Shown: positions 35,092-47,248, counted from the first letter of the stretch. The stretch: DNA of 64,000 bases from Archivesica marissinica (GCA_014843695.1 CM026391.1:21006802-21070801), one strand, 5' to 3'. Numbers and translations are program-made. Notes: generated from the letters alone by a model not told the origin.

Positions 35092-38000
35092 TGTACTTGT
35101 TGTGATGTAATAGTAAAGTACTTGTTGTGATGTCATAGTAAAGTACTTGTTGTGACATCATAGTAAAGTACTTGTTGTGATATCATAGTAAAGTACTTGT
35201 TGTGATGTTATAGTAAAGTACTTGTTGTGACGTCATAGTAAAGTACTTGTTGTGATGTCATAGTAAAGTACTTGGTGTGATGTCATAGTAAAGTACTTGT
35301 TGTGATGTTATAGTAAAGTACTTGTTGTGATATTATAGTAAAGTACTTGTTGTGATGTCATAGTAAAGTACTTGTTGTGATGTCATAGTAAAGTACTTGT
35401 TGTGATGTCATAGTAAAGTACTTGTTGTGATGTCATAGTAAAGTACTTGTTGTGATGTCATAGTAAAGTACTTGTTGTGATGTCATAGTAAAGTACTTGT
35501 TGTGATGTCATAGTAAAGTACTTGTTGTGGTGTTATAGTAAAGTACTTGTTGTGATGTTATAGTAAAGTACTTGTTGTGTTGTCATAGTAAAGTACTTGT
35601 TGCGATGTCATAGTAAAGTACTTGTTGTGATGTTATAGTAAAGTACTTGTTGTGATGTCATAGTAAAGTACTTGTTGTGATGTCATAGTAAAGTACTTGT
35701 TGTGATGTTATAGTAAAGTACTTGTTGTGATGTCATAGTAAAGTACTTGTTGTGATGTCATAGTAAAGTACTTGTTGTGATATCATAGTAAAGTACTTGT
35801 TGTGATGTCATAGTAAAGTATTTGTTGTGATGTCATAGTAAAGTACTTGTTGTGATATCATAGTAAAGTACTTGTTGTGTTGTCATAGTAAAGTACTTGT
35901 TGTGATATCATAGTAAAGTACTTGTTGTGATGTCATAGTAAAGTACTTGTTGTGATGTTATAGTAAAGTACTTGTTGTGATGTCATAGTAAAGTACTTGT
36001 TGTGCTGTCATAGTAAAGTACTTGTTGTGATGTCATAGTAAAGTACTTGTTGTGGTGTTATAGTAAAGTACTTGTTGTGATGTTATAGTAAAGTACTTGT
36101 TGTGTTGTCATAGTAAAGTACTTGTTGCGATGTCATAGTAAAGTACTTGTTGTGATGTTATAGTAAAGTACTTGTTGTGATGTCATAGTAAAGTACTTGT
36201 TGTGCTGTCATAGTAAAGTACTTGTTGTGATGTTATAGTAAAGTACTTGTTGTGATGTCATAGTAAAGTACTTGTTGTGATGCCATAGTAAAGTACTTGT
36301 TCTGATATCATAGTAAAGTACTTGTTGTGATGTCATAGTAAAGTACTTGTTCTGATATCATAGTAAAGTACTTGTTGTGACATCATAGTAAAGTACTTGT
36401 TGTGATGTTATAGTAAAGTACTTGTTCTGATATCATAGTAAAGTACTTGTTGTGATGTCATAGTAAAGTACTTGTTGTGATATCATAGTAAAGTACTTGT
36501 TGTGATGTCATAGTAAAGTATTTGTTGTGATATCATAGTAAAGTACTTGTTGTGATGTCATAGTAAAGTACTTGTTGTGATGTTATAGTAAAGTACTTGT
36601 TCTGATATCATAGTAAAGTACTTGTTGTGATGTCATAGTAAAGTACTTGTTGTGATGTCATAGTAAAGTACTTCTTGTGATATCATAGTAAAGTACTTGT
36701 TGTGATATCATAGTAAAGTACTTGTTGTGATATCATAGTAAAGTACTTGTTGTGATGTCATAGTAAAGTACTTGTTGTGATATCATAGTAAAGTACTTGT
36801 TGTGATGTCATAGTAAAGTATTTGTTGTGATGTCATAGTAAAGTACTTGTTGTGATATCATAGTAAAGTACTTGTTGTGTTGTCATAGTAAAGTACTTGT
36901 TGTGATATCATAGTAAAGTACTTGTTGTGATGTCATAGTAAAGTACTTGTTGTGATGTTATAGTAAAGTACTTGTTGTGATGTCATAGTAAAGTACTTGT
37001 TGTGCTGTCATAGTAAAGTACTTGTTGTGATGTCATAGTAAAGTACTTGTTGTGATGTCATAGTAAAGTACTTGTTGTGATGTCATAGTAAAGTACTTGT
37101 TGTGGTGTTATAGTAAAGTACTTGTTGTGATGTTATAGTAAAGTACTTGTTGCGTTGTCATAGTAAAGTACTTGTTGTGATGTCATAGTAAAGTACTTGT
37201 TATGATGTTATAGTAAAGTACTTGTTGTGATGTCATAGTAAAGTACTTGTTGTGCTGTCATAGTAAAGTACTTGTTGTGATGTTATAGTAAAGTACTTGT
37301 TGTGATGTCATAGTAAAGTACTTGTTGTGATGCCATAGTAAAGTACTTGTTGTGATATCATAGTAAAGTACTTGTTGTGATGTCATAGTAAAGTACTTGT
37401 TGTGATATCATAGTAAAGTACTTGTGATGTCATAGTAAAGTACTTGTTGTGATGTTATAGTAAAGTACTTGTTCTGATATCATAGTAAAGTACTTGTTGT
37501 GATGTCATAGTAAAGTACTTGTTGTGATGTCATAGTAAAGTACTTGTTGTGATATCATAGTAAAGTACTTGTTGTGATATCATAGTAAAGTACTTGTTGT
37601 GATGTCATAGTAAAGTACTTGTTGTGATATCATAGTAAAGTACTTGTTGTGATGTCATAGTAAAGTACTTGTTGTGATATCATAGTAAAGTACTTGTTCT
37701 GATATCATAGTAAAGTACTTGTTCTGATGTCATAGTAAAGTACTTGTTCTGATGTCATAGTAAAGTACTTGTTCTGATATCATAGTATAGTACTTGTTCT
37801 GATGTTATAGTAAAGTACTTGTTCTGATGTCATAGTAAAGTACTTGTTCTGATATCATAGTAAAGTACTTGTTCTGATGTCATAGTAAAGTACTTGTTGT
37901 GATGTTATAGTAAAGTACTTGTTGTGACGTCATAGTAAAGTACTTGTTGTGACATCATAGTAAAGTACTTGTTGTGATATTATAGTAAAGTACTTGTTGT

Positions 38001-41000
38001 GATGTCATAGTAAAGTACTTGTTGTGATGTCATAGTAAAGTACTTGTTGTGATGTCATAGTAAAGTACTTGTTGTGATTCATAGTAAAGTACTTGTTGTG
38101 ATGTCATAGTAAAGTACTTGTTGTGATGTCATAGTAAAGTACTTGTTGTGATATCATAGTAAAGTACTTGTTGTGATTCATAGTAAAGTACTTGTTGTGA
38201 TGTCATAGTAAAGTACTTGTTGTGATTCATAGTAAAGTACTTGTTGTGATGTCATAGTAAAGTACTTGTTGTGATATCATAGTAAAGTACTTGTTTGATA
38301 TCATAGTAAAGTACTTGTTCTGATGTCATAGTAAAGTACTTGTTCTGATGTCATAGTAAAGTACTTGTTTGATTCATAGTATAGTACTTGTTTGATGTAT
38401 AGTAAAGTACTTGTGATGTCATAGTAAAGTACTTGTTCTGATTCATAGTAAAGTACTTGTTTGATGTCATAGTAAAGTACTTGTTGTGAGTATAGTAAAG
38501 TACTTGTTGTGACGTCATAGTAAAGTACTTGTTGTGACATATAGTAAAGTACTTGTTGTGATATTATAGTAAAGTACTTGTTGTGATGTCATAGTAAAGT
38601 ACTTGTTGTGATGTCATAGTAAAGTACTTGTTGTGATGTCATAGTAAAGTACTTGTTGTGATGTCATAGTAAAGTACTTGTTGTGATGTCATAGTAAAGT
38701 ACTTGTTGTGATGTTATAGTAAAGTACTTGTTGTGATGTCATAGTAAAGTACTTGTTGTGATGTCATAGTAAAGTACTTGTTGTGATGTCATAGTAAAGT
38801 ACTTGTTCTGATATCATAGTAAAGTACTTGTTGTGATGCCATAGTAAAGTACTTGTTGTGATGTCATAGTAAAGTACTTGTTGTGATATCATAGTAAAGT
38901 ACTTGTTGTGACATCATAGTAAAGTACTTGTTGTGATGTTATAGTAAAGTACTTGTTGTGATATCATAGTAAAGTACTTGTTGTGATATCATAGTAAAGT
39001 ACTTGTTGTGATGTCATAGTAAAGTACTTGTTGTGCTGTCATAGTAAAGTACTTGTTGTGACGTCATAGTAAAGTACTTGTTGTGATGTTATAGTAAAGT
39101 ACTTGTTGTGATATCATAGTAAAGTACTTGTTGTGACGTCATAGTAAAGTACTTGTTGTGATGTTATAGTAAAGTACTTGTTGTGATATCATAGTAAAGT
39201 ACTTGTTGTGATGTCATAGTAAAGTACTTGTTGTGATATCATAGTAAAGTACTTGTTGTGATGTTATAGTAAAGTACTTGTTGTGATGTCATAGTAAAGT
39301 ACTTGTTCTGATATCATAGTAAAGTACTTGTTGTGATGTCATAGTAAAGTACTTGTTGTGATGTTATAGTAAAGTACTTGTTGTGATGTCATAGTAAAGT
39401 ACTTGTTGTGATGCCATAGTAAAGTACTTGTTCTGATATCATAGTAAAGTACTTGTTGTGATGTCATAGTAAAGTACTTGTTCTGATATCATAGTAAAGT
39501 ACTTGTTGTGACATCATAGTAAAGTACTTGTTGTGATGTTATAGTAAAGTACTTGTTCTGATATTATAGTAAAGTACTTGTTGTGATGTCATAGTAAAGT
39601 ACTTGTTGTGATATCATAGTAAAGTACTTGTTGTGATGTCATAGTAAAGTACTTGTTGTGATATCATAGTAAAGTACTTGTTGTGATGTCATAGTAAAGT
39701 ACTTGTTGTGATGTTATAGTAAAGTACTTGTTCTGATATCATAGTAAAGTACTTGTTGTGATGTTATAGTAAAGTACTTGTTCTGATATCATAGTAAAGT
39801 ACTTGTTGTGATGTCATAGTAAAGTACTTGTTGTGATGTCATAGTAAAGTACTTCTTGTGATATCATAGTAAAGTACTTGTTGTGATGTCATAGTAAAGT
39901 ACTTGTTGTGATATCATAGTAAAGTACTTGTTGTGATGTCATAGTAAAGTACTTGTTGTGATATCATAGTAAAGTACTTGTTCTGATATCATAGTAAAGA
40001 AATTGTTCTGATGTCATAGTAAAGTACTTGTTCTGATGTCATAGTAAAGTACTTGTTCTGATATCATAGTAAAGTACTTGTTCTGATGTTATAGTAAAGT
40101 ACTTGTTCTGATGTCATAGTAAAGTACTTGTTCTGATATCATAGTAAAGTACTTGTTCTGATGTCATAGTAAAGTACTTGTTGTGATGTTATAGTAAAGT
40201 ACTTGTTGTGACGTCATAGTAAAGTACTTGTTGTGACATCATAGTAAAGTACTTGTTGTGATATTATAGTAAAGTACTTGTTGTGATGTTATAGTAAAGT
40301 ACTTGTTGTGATGTTATAGTAAAGTACTTGTTGTGATGTTATAGTAAAGTATGTGTTGTGATGTCATAGTAAAGTACTTGTTGTGATGTCATAGTAAAGT
40401 ACTTGTTGTGATATCATAGTAAAGTACTTGTGATATCATAGTAAAGTACTTGTTGTGATATCATAGTAAAGTACTTGTTGTGATGTTATAGTAAAGTAGT
40501 TGTTGTGATGTCATAGTAAAGTACTTGTTGTGCTGTCATAGTAAAGTACTTGTTGTGATGTCATAGTAAAGTACTTGTTGTGATGTCATAGTAAAGTACT
40601 TGTTGTGCTGTCATAGTAAAGTACTTGCTGTGATGTCATAGTAAAGTACTTGTTGTGATGTCATAGTAAAGTACTTGTTGTGATGTCATAGTAAAGTACT
40701 TGTTGTGATGTTATAGTAAAGTACTTGTTGTGATGTTATAGTAAAGTACTTGTTGTGATGTCATAGTAAAGTACTTGTTGTGATGTTATAGTAAAGTACT
40801 TGTTGTGATGTTATAGTAAAGTACTTGTTGTGCTGTCATAGTAAAGTACTTGTTGTGACATCATAGTAAAGTACTTGTTGTGATGTCATAGTAAAGTACC
40901 TGTTGTGATGTCATAGTAAAGTACTTGTTGTGATGTCATAGTAAAGTACTTGTTGTGATATCATAGTAAAGTACTTGTTGTGATGTCATAGTAAAGTACT

Positions 41001-41417
41001 TGTTGTGATGTCATAGTAAAGTACTTGTTGTGATGTCATAGTAAAGTACTTGTTGTGATGTCATAGTAAAGTACTTGTTGTGACATCATAGTAAAGTACT
41101 TGTTGTGACATCATAGTAAAGTACTTGTTGTGATGTCATAGTAAAGTACTTGTTGTGATGTTATAGTAAAGTACTTGTTGTGATGTCATAGTAAAGTACT
41201 TGTTCTGATATCATAGTAAAGTACTTGTTGTGATGTCATAGTAAATTACTTGTTGTGATGTCATAGTAAAGTACTTGTTGTGATGTCATAGTAAAGTACT
41301 TGTGGTGATGTCATAGTAAAGTACTTGTTGTGATGTTATAGTAAAGTACTTGTTGTGATGTCATAGTAAAGTACTTGTTGTGATGTCATAGTAAATTACT
41401 TGTTGTGATGTCATAGT
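35092..41417. repeat. 25 bp satellite, 6.3 kb
   Basis: Unit TAGTAAAGTACTTGTTGTGA + TGTCA, about 250 copies. The last eight bases vary: TGATGTCA (commonest), TGATATCA, TGATGTTA, TGACATCA and the full palindrome TGACGTCA (for example 35228-35235). Others: TTCTGAT for TTGTGAT, GTGGTGTTA, GTTGTCA. The rare run GTGGTGTTA followed by a GTTGTCA unit occurs at about 35528, 36052 and 37102, spaced about 525 and 1050 bp, so 21- and 42-unit blocks were duplicated. Confidence 0.98.
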
Positions 41418-41488
41418 CGTGCATGCTGCATTCATGGATGTCTGTCTCATTATAGCTCATGTGATGTATTTCCAAGGTTCGAGCAGTC

Positions 41489-42114
41489 GGGTCATGATTT
41501 TGCCAGATCTGCCTATAGTAGGGTCATGACTTTGCCAGATCTGCCTATAGTAGGATCATGATTTTGCCAGATATGCCTATAGTAGGTTCATGATTTTGCC
41601 AGATCTGCCTATAGTAGGATCATGATTTTGCCAGATCTGCCTATAGTAGGTTCATGATTTTGCCAGATATGCCTATAGTAGGATCATGATTTTGCCAGAT
41701 CTGCCTATAGTAGGTTCATGATTTTGCCAGATATGCCTATAGTAGGATCATGATATTGCCAGATCTGCCTATAGTAGGTTCATGATTTTGCCAGATATGC
41801 CTATAGTAGGATCATGATTTTGCCAGATCTGCCTATAGTAGGTTCATGATTTTGCCAGATATGCCTATAGTAGGATCATGATTTTGCCAGATCTGCCTAT
41901 AGTAGGTTCATGATTTTGCCAGATATGCCTATAGTAGGATCATGATTTTGCCAGATCTGCCTATAGTAGGTTCATGACTTTGCCAGATCTGCCTATAGTA
42001 GGATCATGATTTTGCCAGATCTGCCTATAGTAGGATCATGATTTTGCCAGATCTGCCTATAGTAGGTTCATGACTTTGCCAGATCTGCCTATAGTAGGTT
42101 CATGATTTTGCCAC
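41489..42114. repeat. 32 bp satellite with 64-bp dimer
   Basis: Unit GGATCATGATTTTGCCAGAT + CTGCCTATAGTA. From about 41550 to 41970 GGTTCATG...GATATGCC alternates with GGATCATG...GATCTGCC, so the working unit there is a 64-bp dimer. The two ends of the array lose the alternation. Confidence 0.96.
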
Positions 42115-42169
42115 ATCCATTTATAGTTGCAATCAGGTTTTCATAGGCTATGCCAAACCCCACCGCACC

Positions 42170-42281
42170 CCTGGTTGGTGCACCAAGTACTGCTTAACCG
42201 CTGGAGCCTGCCCAGAGAAGGTGTTGTTAGGTAAACTGCCGTTGCTCAAACAACCGGTTGCGACGTCAAATAAACATAAAT
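42170..42281 (+). mobile_element. SINE B, head-less fragment
   Basis: GGTGCACCAAGTACTG, CTTAACCGCTGGAGCCTGCC and TGTTGTTAGGTAAACTGCCG match the reverse complement of 9130-9230 and 47005-47110. The tRNA-like head is absent. Its tail runs into a C tract (42285-42305). Confidence 0.8.
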
Positions 42282-42284
42282 ACG

Positions 42285-42305
42285 CCCCCCCCCTCCCCCC
42301 CCCCC
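42285..42305. repeat. Poly-C tract
   Basis: About 20 C interrupted by one T. Similar C tracts occur at about 45457-45473 and 61381-61395, all near repeat edges. Confidence 0.9.
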
Positions 42306-42794
42306 GGCTGTTCTAAAAACAAAATCATGACAGAAATTGTCTGGACTGGATGTTTAATAAATGAGATTGCTGCTTACCTCAGACTGTCTATCCTATGAAA
42401 ATCCATAGCTTCAAGAATATAATAATATTCCTAGACAATGTAGAAATCCGCTGCAATAGGTTCACCAGTCTTAACTTAATTCAAGAAACAGACATCAAGA
42501 TGTAATAACACACTTGTGTTGGGGGGTCTGCTCTGCGATAATGTCTAAACTGTGTGCACCATCATGTACAAGTGGTTATGCAACATCATCATTTAAACAA
42601 GTTTTATCTGCACCAACTTAAAAACAAAACCATGTTGACATACTTTATTTAAGGCAGTGGGCTACCCATGAGTGTTATGGTATACTAATACTAGTACTGT
42701 AGACTAAGGTAATATTATTTTTTTTGCGATATGTTTATTTTAACAGCGCCCCCTGGTTATTCTATAAGTATATTAGTCATAGTACTAGACTAAG
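42306..42794. other. Single-copy stretch, no gene seen
   Basis: No frame or repeat recognised; contains an AACAGCGCCCCCTGG string near 42745. Confidence 0.55.
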
Positions 42795-43038
42795 TTAACC
42801 CATTCAACACCAAGTAACTGACATGGACTGGTCCATGATATTTTTAGACCAATAAATTAATAACAAAATTACATTTGGATCAGTTCATTTATCAAAATGA
42901 GTAATTTTTTTCCTAAAAATAGTTATATTAATTGAAAAAAGTGCAGATCCTGATGAGACAGCTCGTCACGAGCCGGCTCATCTGGATCTACACTTTTTTG
43001 TAAGCCAATTTAGAGGTCTGTGGTGTTGAAATGGTTAA
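42795..43038 (+). mobile_element. TTAA MITE, intact, 244 bp
   Basis: Begins TTAACCCATTCAACACCAAG and ends GGTGTTGAAATGGTTAA, so terminal inverted repeats of about 13 bp (CCCATTCAACACC) lie inside TTAA at both ends. TTAA duplication plus a terminal CCC is the piggyBac pattern. The interior holds a 65-bp hairpin (42935-42999; arms GTGCAGATCCTGATGAG... and ...CTCATCTGGATCTACAC, 21 of 25 paired, extended by an A/T stem). No coding capacity. This copy is the key for reading the arrays at 43632 and 63374 and the copy at 3207. Confidence 0.88.
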
Positions 43039-43255
43039 GTTACATGGCCGGTGTATAGCAACGATGCACGAGACCTCGGTTTATAATCCAATTTGAAACA
43101 ATTGTTAATATTATTAGGGTTAGATGAGAGGATTGAACCTGCGATCATTGGATTCACTGGATCGACCACTGACCACACCCATAAGTCTAATCACATGATC
43201 ATGAATTATGAATGCCAATAGACATCATTAAGCTTCATTTTGAATGAAATCTTAA

Positions 43256-43498
43256 AGTTTAAACTTTATTTATTTTACACAGATTGCGAAACAAGCTGTA
43301 ACAACTTATATTAATCACTCCCCCACTCTGGTAAATGTGGTCGTTCGTGTGGGAGGAAACCGGAGTACACAGAGAAAACCCACCTGTCCGATCTGGCGAC
43401 CACCGTACCATCTCACATACTTCCTGGTCCGAGGATCGAACCTGGGTTGCATTGGTGAGAAGCGAGCGTGCTAACCACTGCGCTAACCGGACAGCATT
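43256..43498 (-). mobile_element. SINE A, complete, with 9-bp target duplication
   Basis: Minus strand: head with A box TAGCGCAGTGG (43475-43485) and B box GGTTCGATCC (43433-43442), then the body and tail of SINE A. AAATCTTAA is duplicated at 43247-43255 and 43499-43507. The best preserved of the three SINE A copies. Confidence 0.9.
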
Positions 43499-43631
43499 AA
43501 ATCTTAATATTTGAGAACAATGGCTCAGCTCTATAAATTATAAGCTCAAGTTATTTGTGATTACAAAGCAGTGAAACATAACATAGCTAATTCTTCCTGT
43601 ATGCTGTCTTATAAGTTAGCATTTAATTTTG

Positions 43632-44882
43632 TTAACCCATTCAACACCAAGTAACTGACATGGACTGGTGCATGATATTAACCCATTCAACACCAAGTAA
43701 CTGACATGGACTGGTGCATGATATTAACCCATTCAACACCAAGTAACTGACATGGATTGGTACATGATATTTAAACCATTCAACACCAAGTAACTGACAT
43801 GGACTGGTGCATGATATTTAACCCATTCAACACCAAGTAACTGACATGGACTGGTGCATGATATTTAACCCATTCAACACCAAGTAACTGACATGGACTG
43901 GTGCATGCTATTTAACCTATTCAACACCAAGTAACTGACATGGACTGGTGCATGATATTTAACCCATTCAACACCAAGTAACTGACATGGACTGGTGCAT
44001 GATATTAACCCATTCAACACCAAGTAACTGACATGGACTGGTGCATGATATTTAACCCATTCAACACCAAGTAACTGACATGGACTGGTGCATGATATTT
44101 AACACATTCAACACCAAGTAACTGACATGGACTGGTGCATGCTATTTAACCTATTCAACACCAAGTAACTGACATGGACTGGTGCATGATATTTAACCCA
44201 TTCAACACCAAGTAACTGACATGGACTGGTGCGTGATATTAACTCATTCAACACCAAGTAACTGACATGGACTGGTGCATGATATTAACCCATTCAACAC
44301 CAAGTAACTGACATGGACTGGTGCATGATATTTAACCCATTCAACACCAAGTAACTGACATGGACTGGTGCATGATATTTAACCCATTCAACACCAAGTA
44401 ACTGACATGGACTGGTGCATGATATTTAACCCATTCAACACCAAGTAACTGACATGGACTGGTGCATGATATTTAATCCATTCAACACCAAGTAACTGAC
44501 ATGGACTGGTGCATGATATTTAATCCATTCAACACCAAGTAACTGACATGGACTGGTGCATGATATTTAATCCATTCAACACCAAGTAACTGACATGGAC
44601 TGGTGCATGATATTTAATCCATTCAACACCAAGTAACTGACATGGACTGGTGCATGATATTTAACCCATTCAACACCAAGTAACTGACATGGACTGGTGC
44701 ATGATATTTTTAGACCAATGAATTAATAAGAAAATTACATTTCGACCAGTTCATTTATCAAAATGGGTAATTTTGTCTAAAAATAGTAATATTACATGCA
44801 AAAAGTGCAGATCCTGATGAGACGGCTTGCTACAACTTTTTTGTAAGCCTATTTAGAGGTCTGTAGTGTTGAAAGAGGGTAA
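43632..44882 (+). repeat. MITE-end satellite joined to its parent MITE
   Basis: From 43632 the first 46-47 bp of the TTAA MITE (TTAACCCATTCAACACCAAG + TAACTGACATGGACTGGTGC + ATGATAT) repeats about 23 times. The last copy, at about 44660, continues into the rest of the element: ATTAATAAGAAAATTACATT, the shortened hairpin region AAAAAGTGCAGATCCTGATG, and the right end GTAGTGTTGAAAGAGGGTAA at 44863-44882. The MITE therefore has one right end and about 23 left ends. Units differ by 46/47 bp (ATATTAACC/ATATTTAACC) and ACCC/ATCC. Confidence 0.93.
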
Positions 44883-45500
44883 ATATCAGACCAAATGGCC
44901 TCCCAGCAAAACTGAATTTAATTTAGAAATAATATTTGTCTTTAGGTTGTTTATTGTCGAATAAAACATGGTTTGGAGTTCCGACACGTAGGAATTATCA
45001 ATGCAGGCCATAGGCCTAAGTGGTTAATTCCGGCGCTCAGAACGACAAACCACGTTTTATTCGACAATAAATAACGCAAATACAAATATTATTTTGATTC
45101 TAATATGACCAAAATATCTAAAAAGCGCAACAATTGTTGGTGTTATTATTTAGACATCATTATTATCGTTATTTAGACATGACGTCACAAAACTACAAAA
45201 ATGGTAGAAAATTACGCCGCGTTTGACATCACACGCTAAACAATGGTTTATAGCAGATTTAAACACGGTAAATCTCTTCTTTGCATATACAGACAAAATG
45301 CCGAGTCATGTTAGAATGAACTGCATATTAGAGCATCAGAATGAAACAGATGTTAATGAACCGTTCATAGAGTAACGGAGTAAAACTGATTTTAATTAGT
45401 CATATATTAGAATATTGTAGCAAAACTGATGTTAAAATTGCCCCCGAACTTTACCCCCCCCCCCCACCCACCCTCGCACATTAGACTATTCAGGGGAAAC
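44883..45500. other. Single-copy stretch with a long inverted repeat
   Basis: 44950-44975 and 45046-45071 form 26-bp arms (TTTATTGTCGAATAAAAC... and its complement) with one mismatch, separated by 70 bases that contain further short pairing (GGCCATAGGCC; GGAATTA/TAATTCC). This could be a small foldback element. The rest holds a TGACGTCA site near 45180 and a C tract at 45457-45473 just before the gap. No gene. Confidence 0.75.
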
Positions 45501-46500
45501 NNNNNNNNNNNNNNNNNNNNNNNNNNNNNNNNNNNNNNNNNNNNNNNNNNNNNNNNNNNNNNNNNNNNNNNNNNNNNNNNNNNNNNNNNNNNNNNNNNNN
45601 NNNNNNNNNNNNNNNNNNNNNNNNNNNNNNNNNNNNNNNNNNNNNNNNNNNNNNNNNNNNNNNNNNNNNNNNNNNNNNNNNNNNNNNNNNNNNNNNNNNN
45701 NNNNNNNNNNNNNNNNNNNNNNNNNNNNNNNNNNNNNNNNNNNNNNNNNNNNNNNNNNNNNNNNNNNNNNNNNNNNNNNNNNNNNNNNNNNNNNNNNNNN
45801 NNNNNNNNNNNNNNNNNNNNNNNNNNNNNNNNNNNNNNNNNNNNNNNNNNNNNNNNNNNNNNNNNNNNNNNNNNNNNNNNNNNNNNNNNNNNNNNNNNNN
45901 NNNNNNNNNNNNNNNNNNNNNNNNNNNNNNNNNNNNNNNNNNNNNNNNNNNNNNNNNNNNNNNNNNNNNNNNNNNNNNNNNNNNNNNNNNNNNNNNNNNN
46001 NNNNNNNNNNNNNNNNNNNNNNNNNNNNNNNNNNNNNNNNNNNNNNNNNNNNNNNNNNNNNNNNNNNNNNNNNNNNNNNNNNNNNNNNNNNNNNNNNNNN
46101 NNNNNNNNNNNNNNNNNNNNNNNNNNNNNNNNNNNNNNNNNNNNNNNNNNNNNNNNNNNNNNNNNNNNNNNNNNNNNNNNNNNNNNNNNNNNNNNNNNNN
46201 NNNNNNNNNNNNNNNNNNNNNNNNNNNNNNNNNNNNNNNNNNNNNNNNNNNNNNNNNNNNNNNNNNNNNNNNNNNNNNNNNNNNNNNNNNNNNNNNNNNN
46301 NNNNNNNNNNNNNNNNNNNNNNNNNNNNNNNNNNNNNNNNNNNNNNNNNNNNNNNNNNNNNNNNNNNNNNNNNNNNNNNNNNNNNNNNNNNNNNNNNNNN
46401 NNNNNNNNNNNNNNNNNNNNNNNNNNNNNNNNNNNNNNNNNNNNNNNNNNNNNNNNNNNNNNNNNNNNNNNNNNNNNNNNNNNNNNNNNNNNNNNNNNNN
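45501..46500. other. Assembly gap, 1000 N
   Basis: Exactly 1000 undetermined bases, which suggests a placeholder length. The right border starts inside a 32-bp tandem array, so the array probably continues into the gap. Frames spanning it have no meaning. Confidence 0.99.
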
Positions 46501-46718
46501 GTCGATAGTGACGATGTGGATAGTGTGGCAAGGTCGATAGTGACGATGTGGATAGTGTGGCAAGGTCGATAGTGACGATGTGGATAGTGTGGCAAGGTCG
46601 ATAGTGACGATGTGGATAGTGTGGCAAGGTCGATAGTGACGATGTGGATAGTGTGGCAAGGTCGATAGTGACGATGTGGATAGTGTGGCAAGGTCGATAG
46701 TGACGATGTGGATAGTGT
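46501..46718. repeat. 32 bp tandem array at gap edge, seven copies
   Basis: Unit GTCGATAGTGACGATGTGGA + TAGTGTGGCAAG, copies identical until the last (GTGTGTCAAAG). It begins at the first base after the gap, so the true length is unknown. Confidence 0.97.
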
Positions 46719-46978
46719 GTCAAAGACTAAGTATTCTGTTGCTTAAAGACAGATATGGTTGAAACTGTTTAACTTTGTTGCCATTTTCATAAATTCTTGC
46801 TATGTTTATGTTGTTGGAATATTGTGTGAAGATAATGTTGTTGATGCCACCAATAAATGCTTAATGCTTTTGCATAGAGTCTGGTGTTATATATGCAACC
46901 TATAAACCACATAGACCTGTAATTTGGTTGTGACCAACGAACAATATAATTTATTTAAGACTACATGTATATAACCCA

Positions 46979-47248
46979 TTTTTTTTTTTTAATAATGTTA
47001 TTTATGTTTATTTAACGTCGCTACCGGTTGCCCATTTGAGCAACGGGCAGTTTACCTAACAACACCTTTCCTGGGCAGGCTCCAGCGGTTAACCAGTACT
47101 TGGTGCACTAACCTCCTTAAGAAACTGCCTACTTTTTCATATAAATGAGACACGGCCTGAGCGGGGCTCGAACCCGTGACCATCAGAGATGATAGGTTAC
47201 AGTGGTATACAAGTCAGTGACCTTAACCACTCAACCACGGAGGCGGAC
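46979..47248 (-). mobile_element. SINE B, complete
   Basis: Minus strand: head GTCCGCCTCCGTGGTTGAGT, B box GGTTCGAGCC, and the same body as 9084-9364, ending on a 12-base T run (46979-46990), i.e. an A tail. Clear target duplications were not identified, only CCATTTT on both sides. Confidence 0.82.

Noticed and set aside
43425..43498. tRNA gene on the minus strand (A and B boxes present)
   Set aside because: It is the head of a dispersed SINE with target duplications and a body downstream. The cloverleaf is not maintained. The same applies to 10458-10530, 11138-11210, 9275-9360, 31890-31965, 47155-47248 and 58215-58299.
45407..46723. Long frames across the N gap
   Set aside because: Most of their length is undetermined bases; the readable parts are the 32-bp array and a C-tract region.
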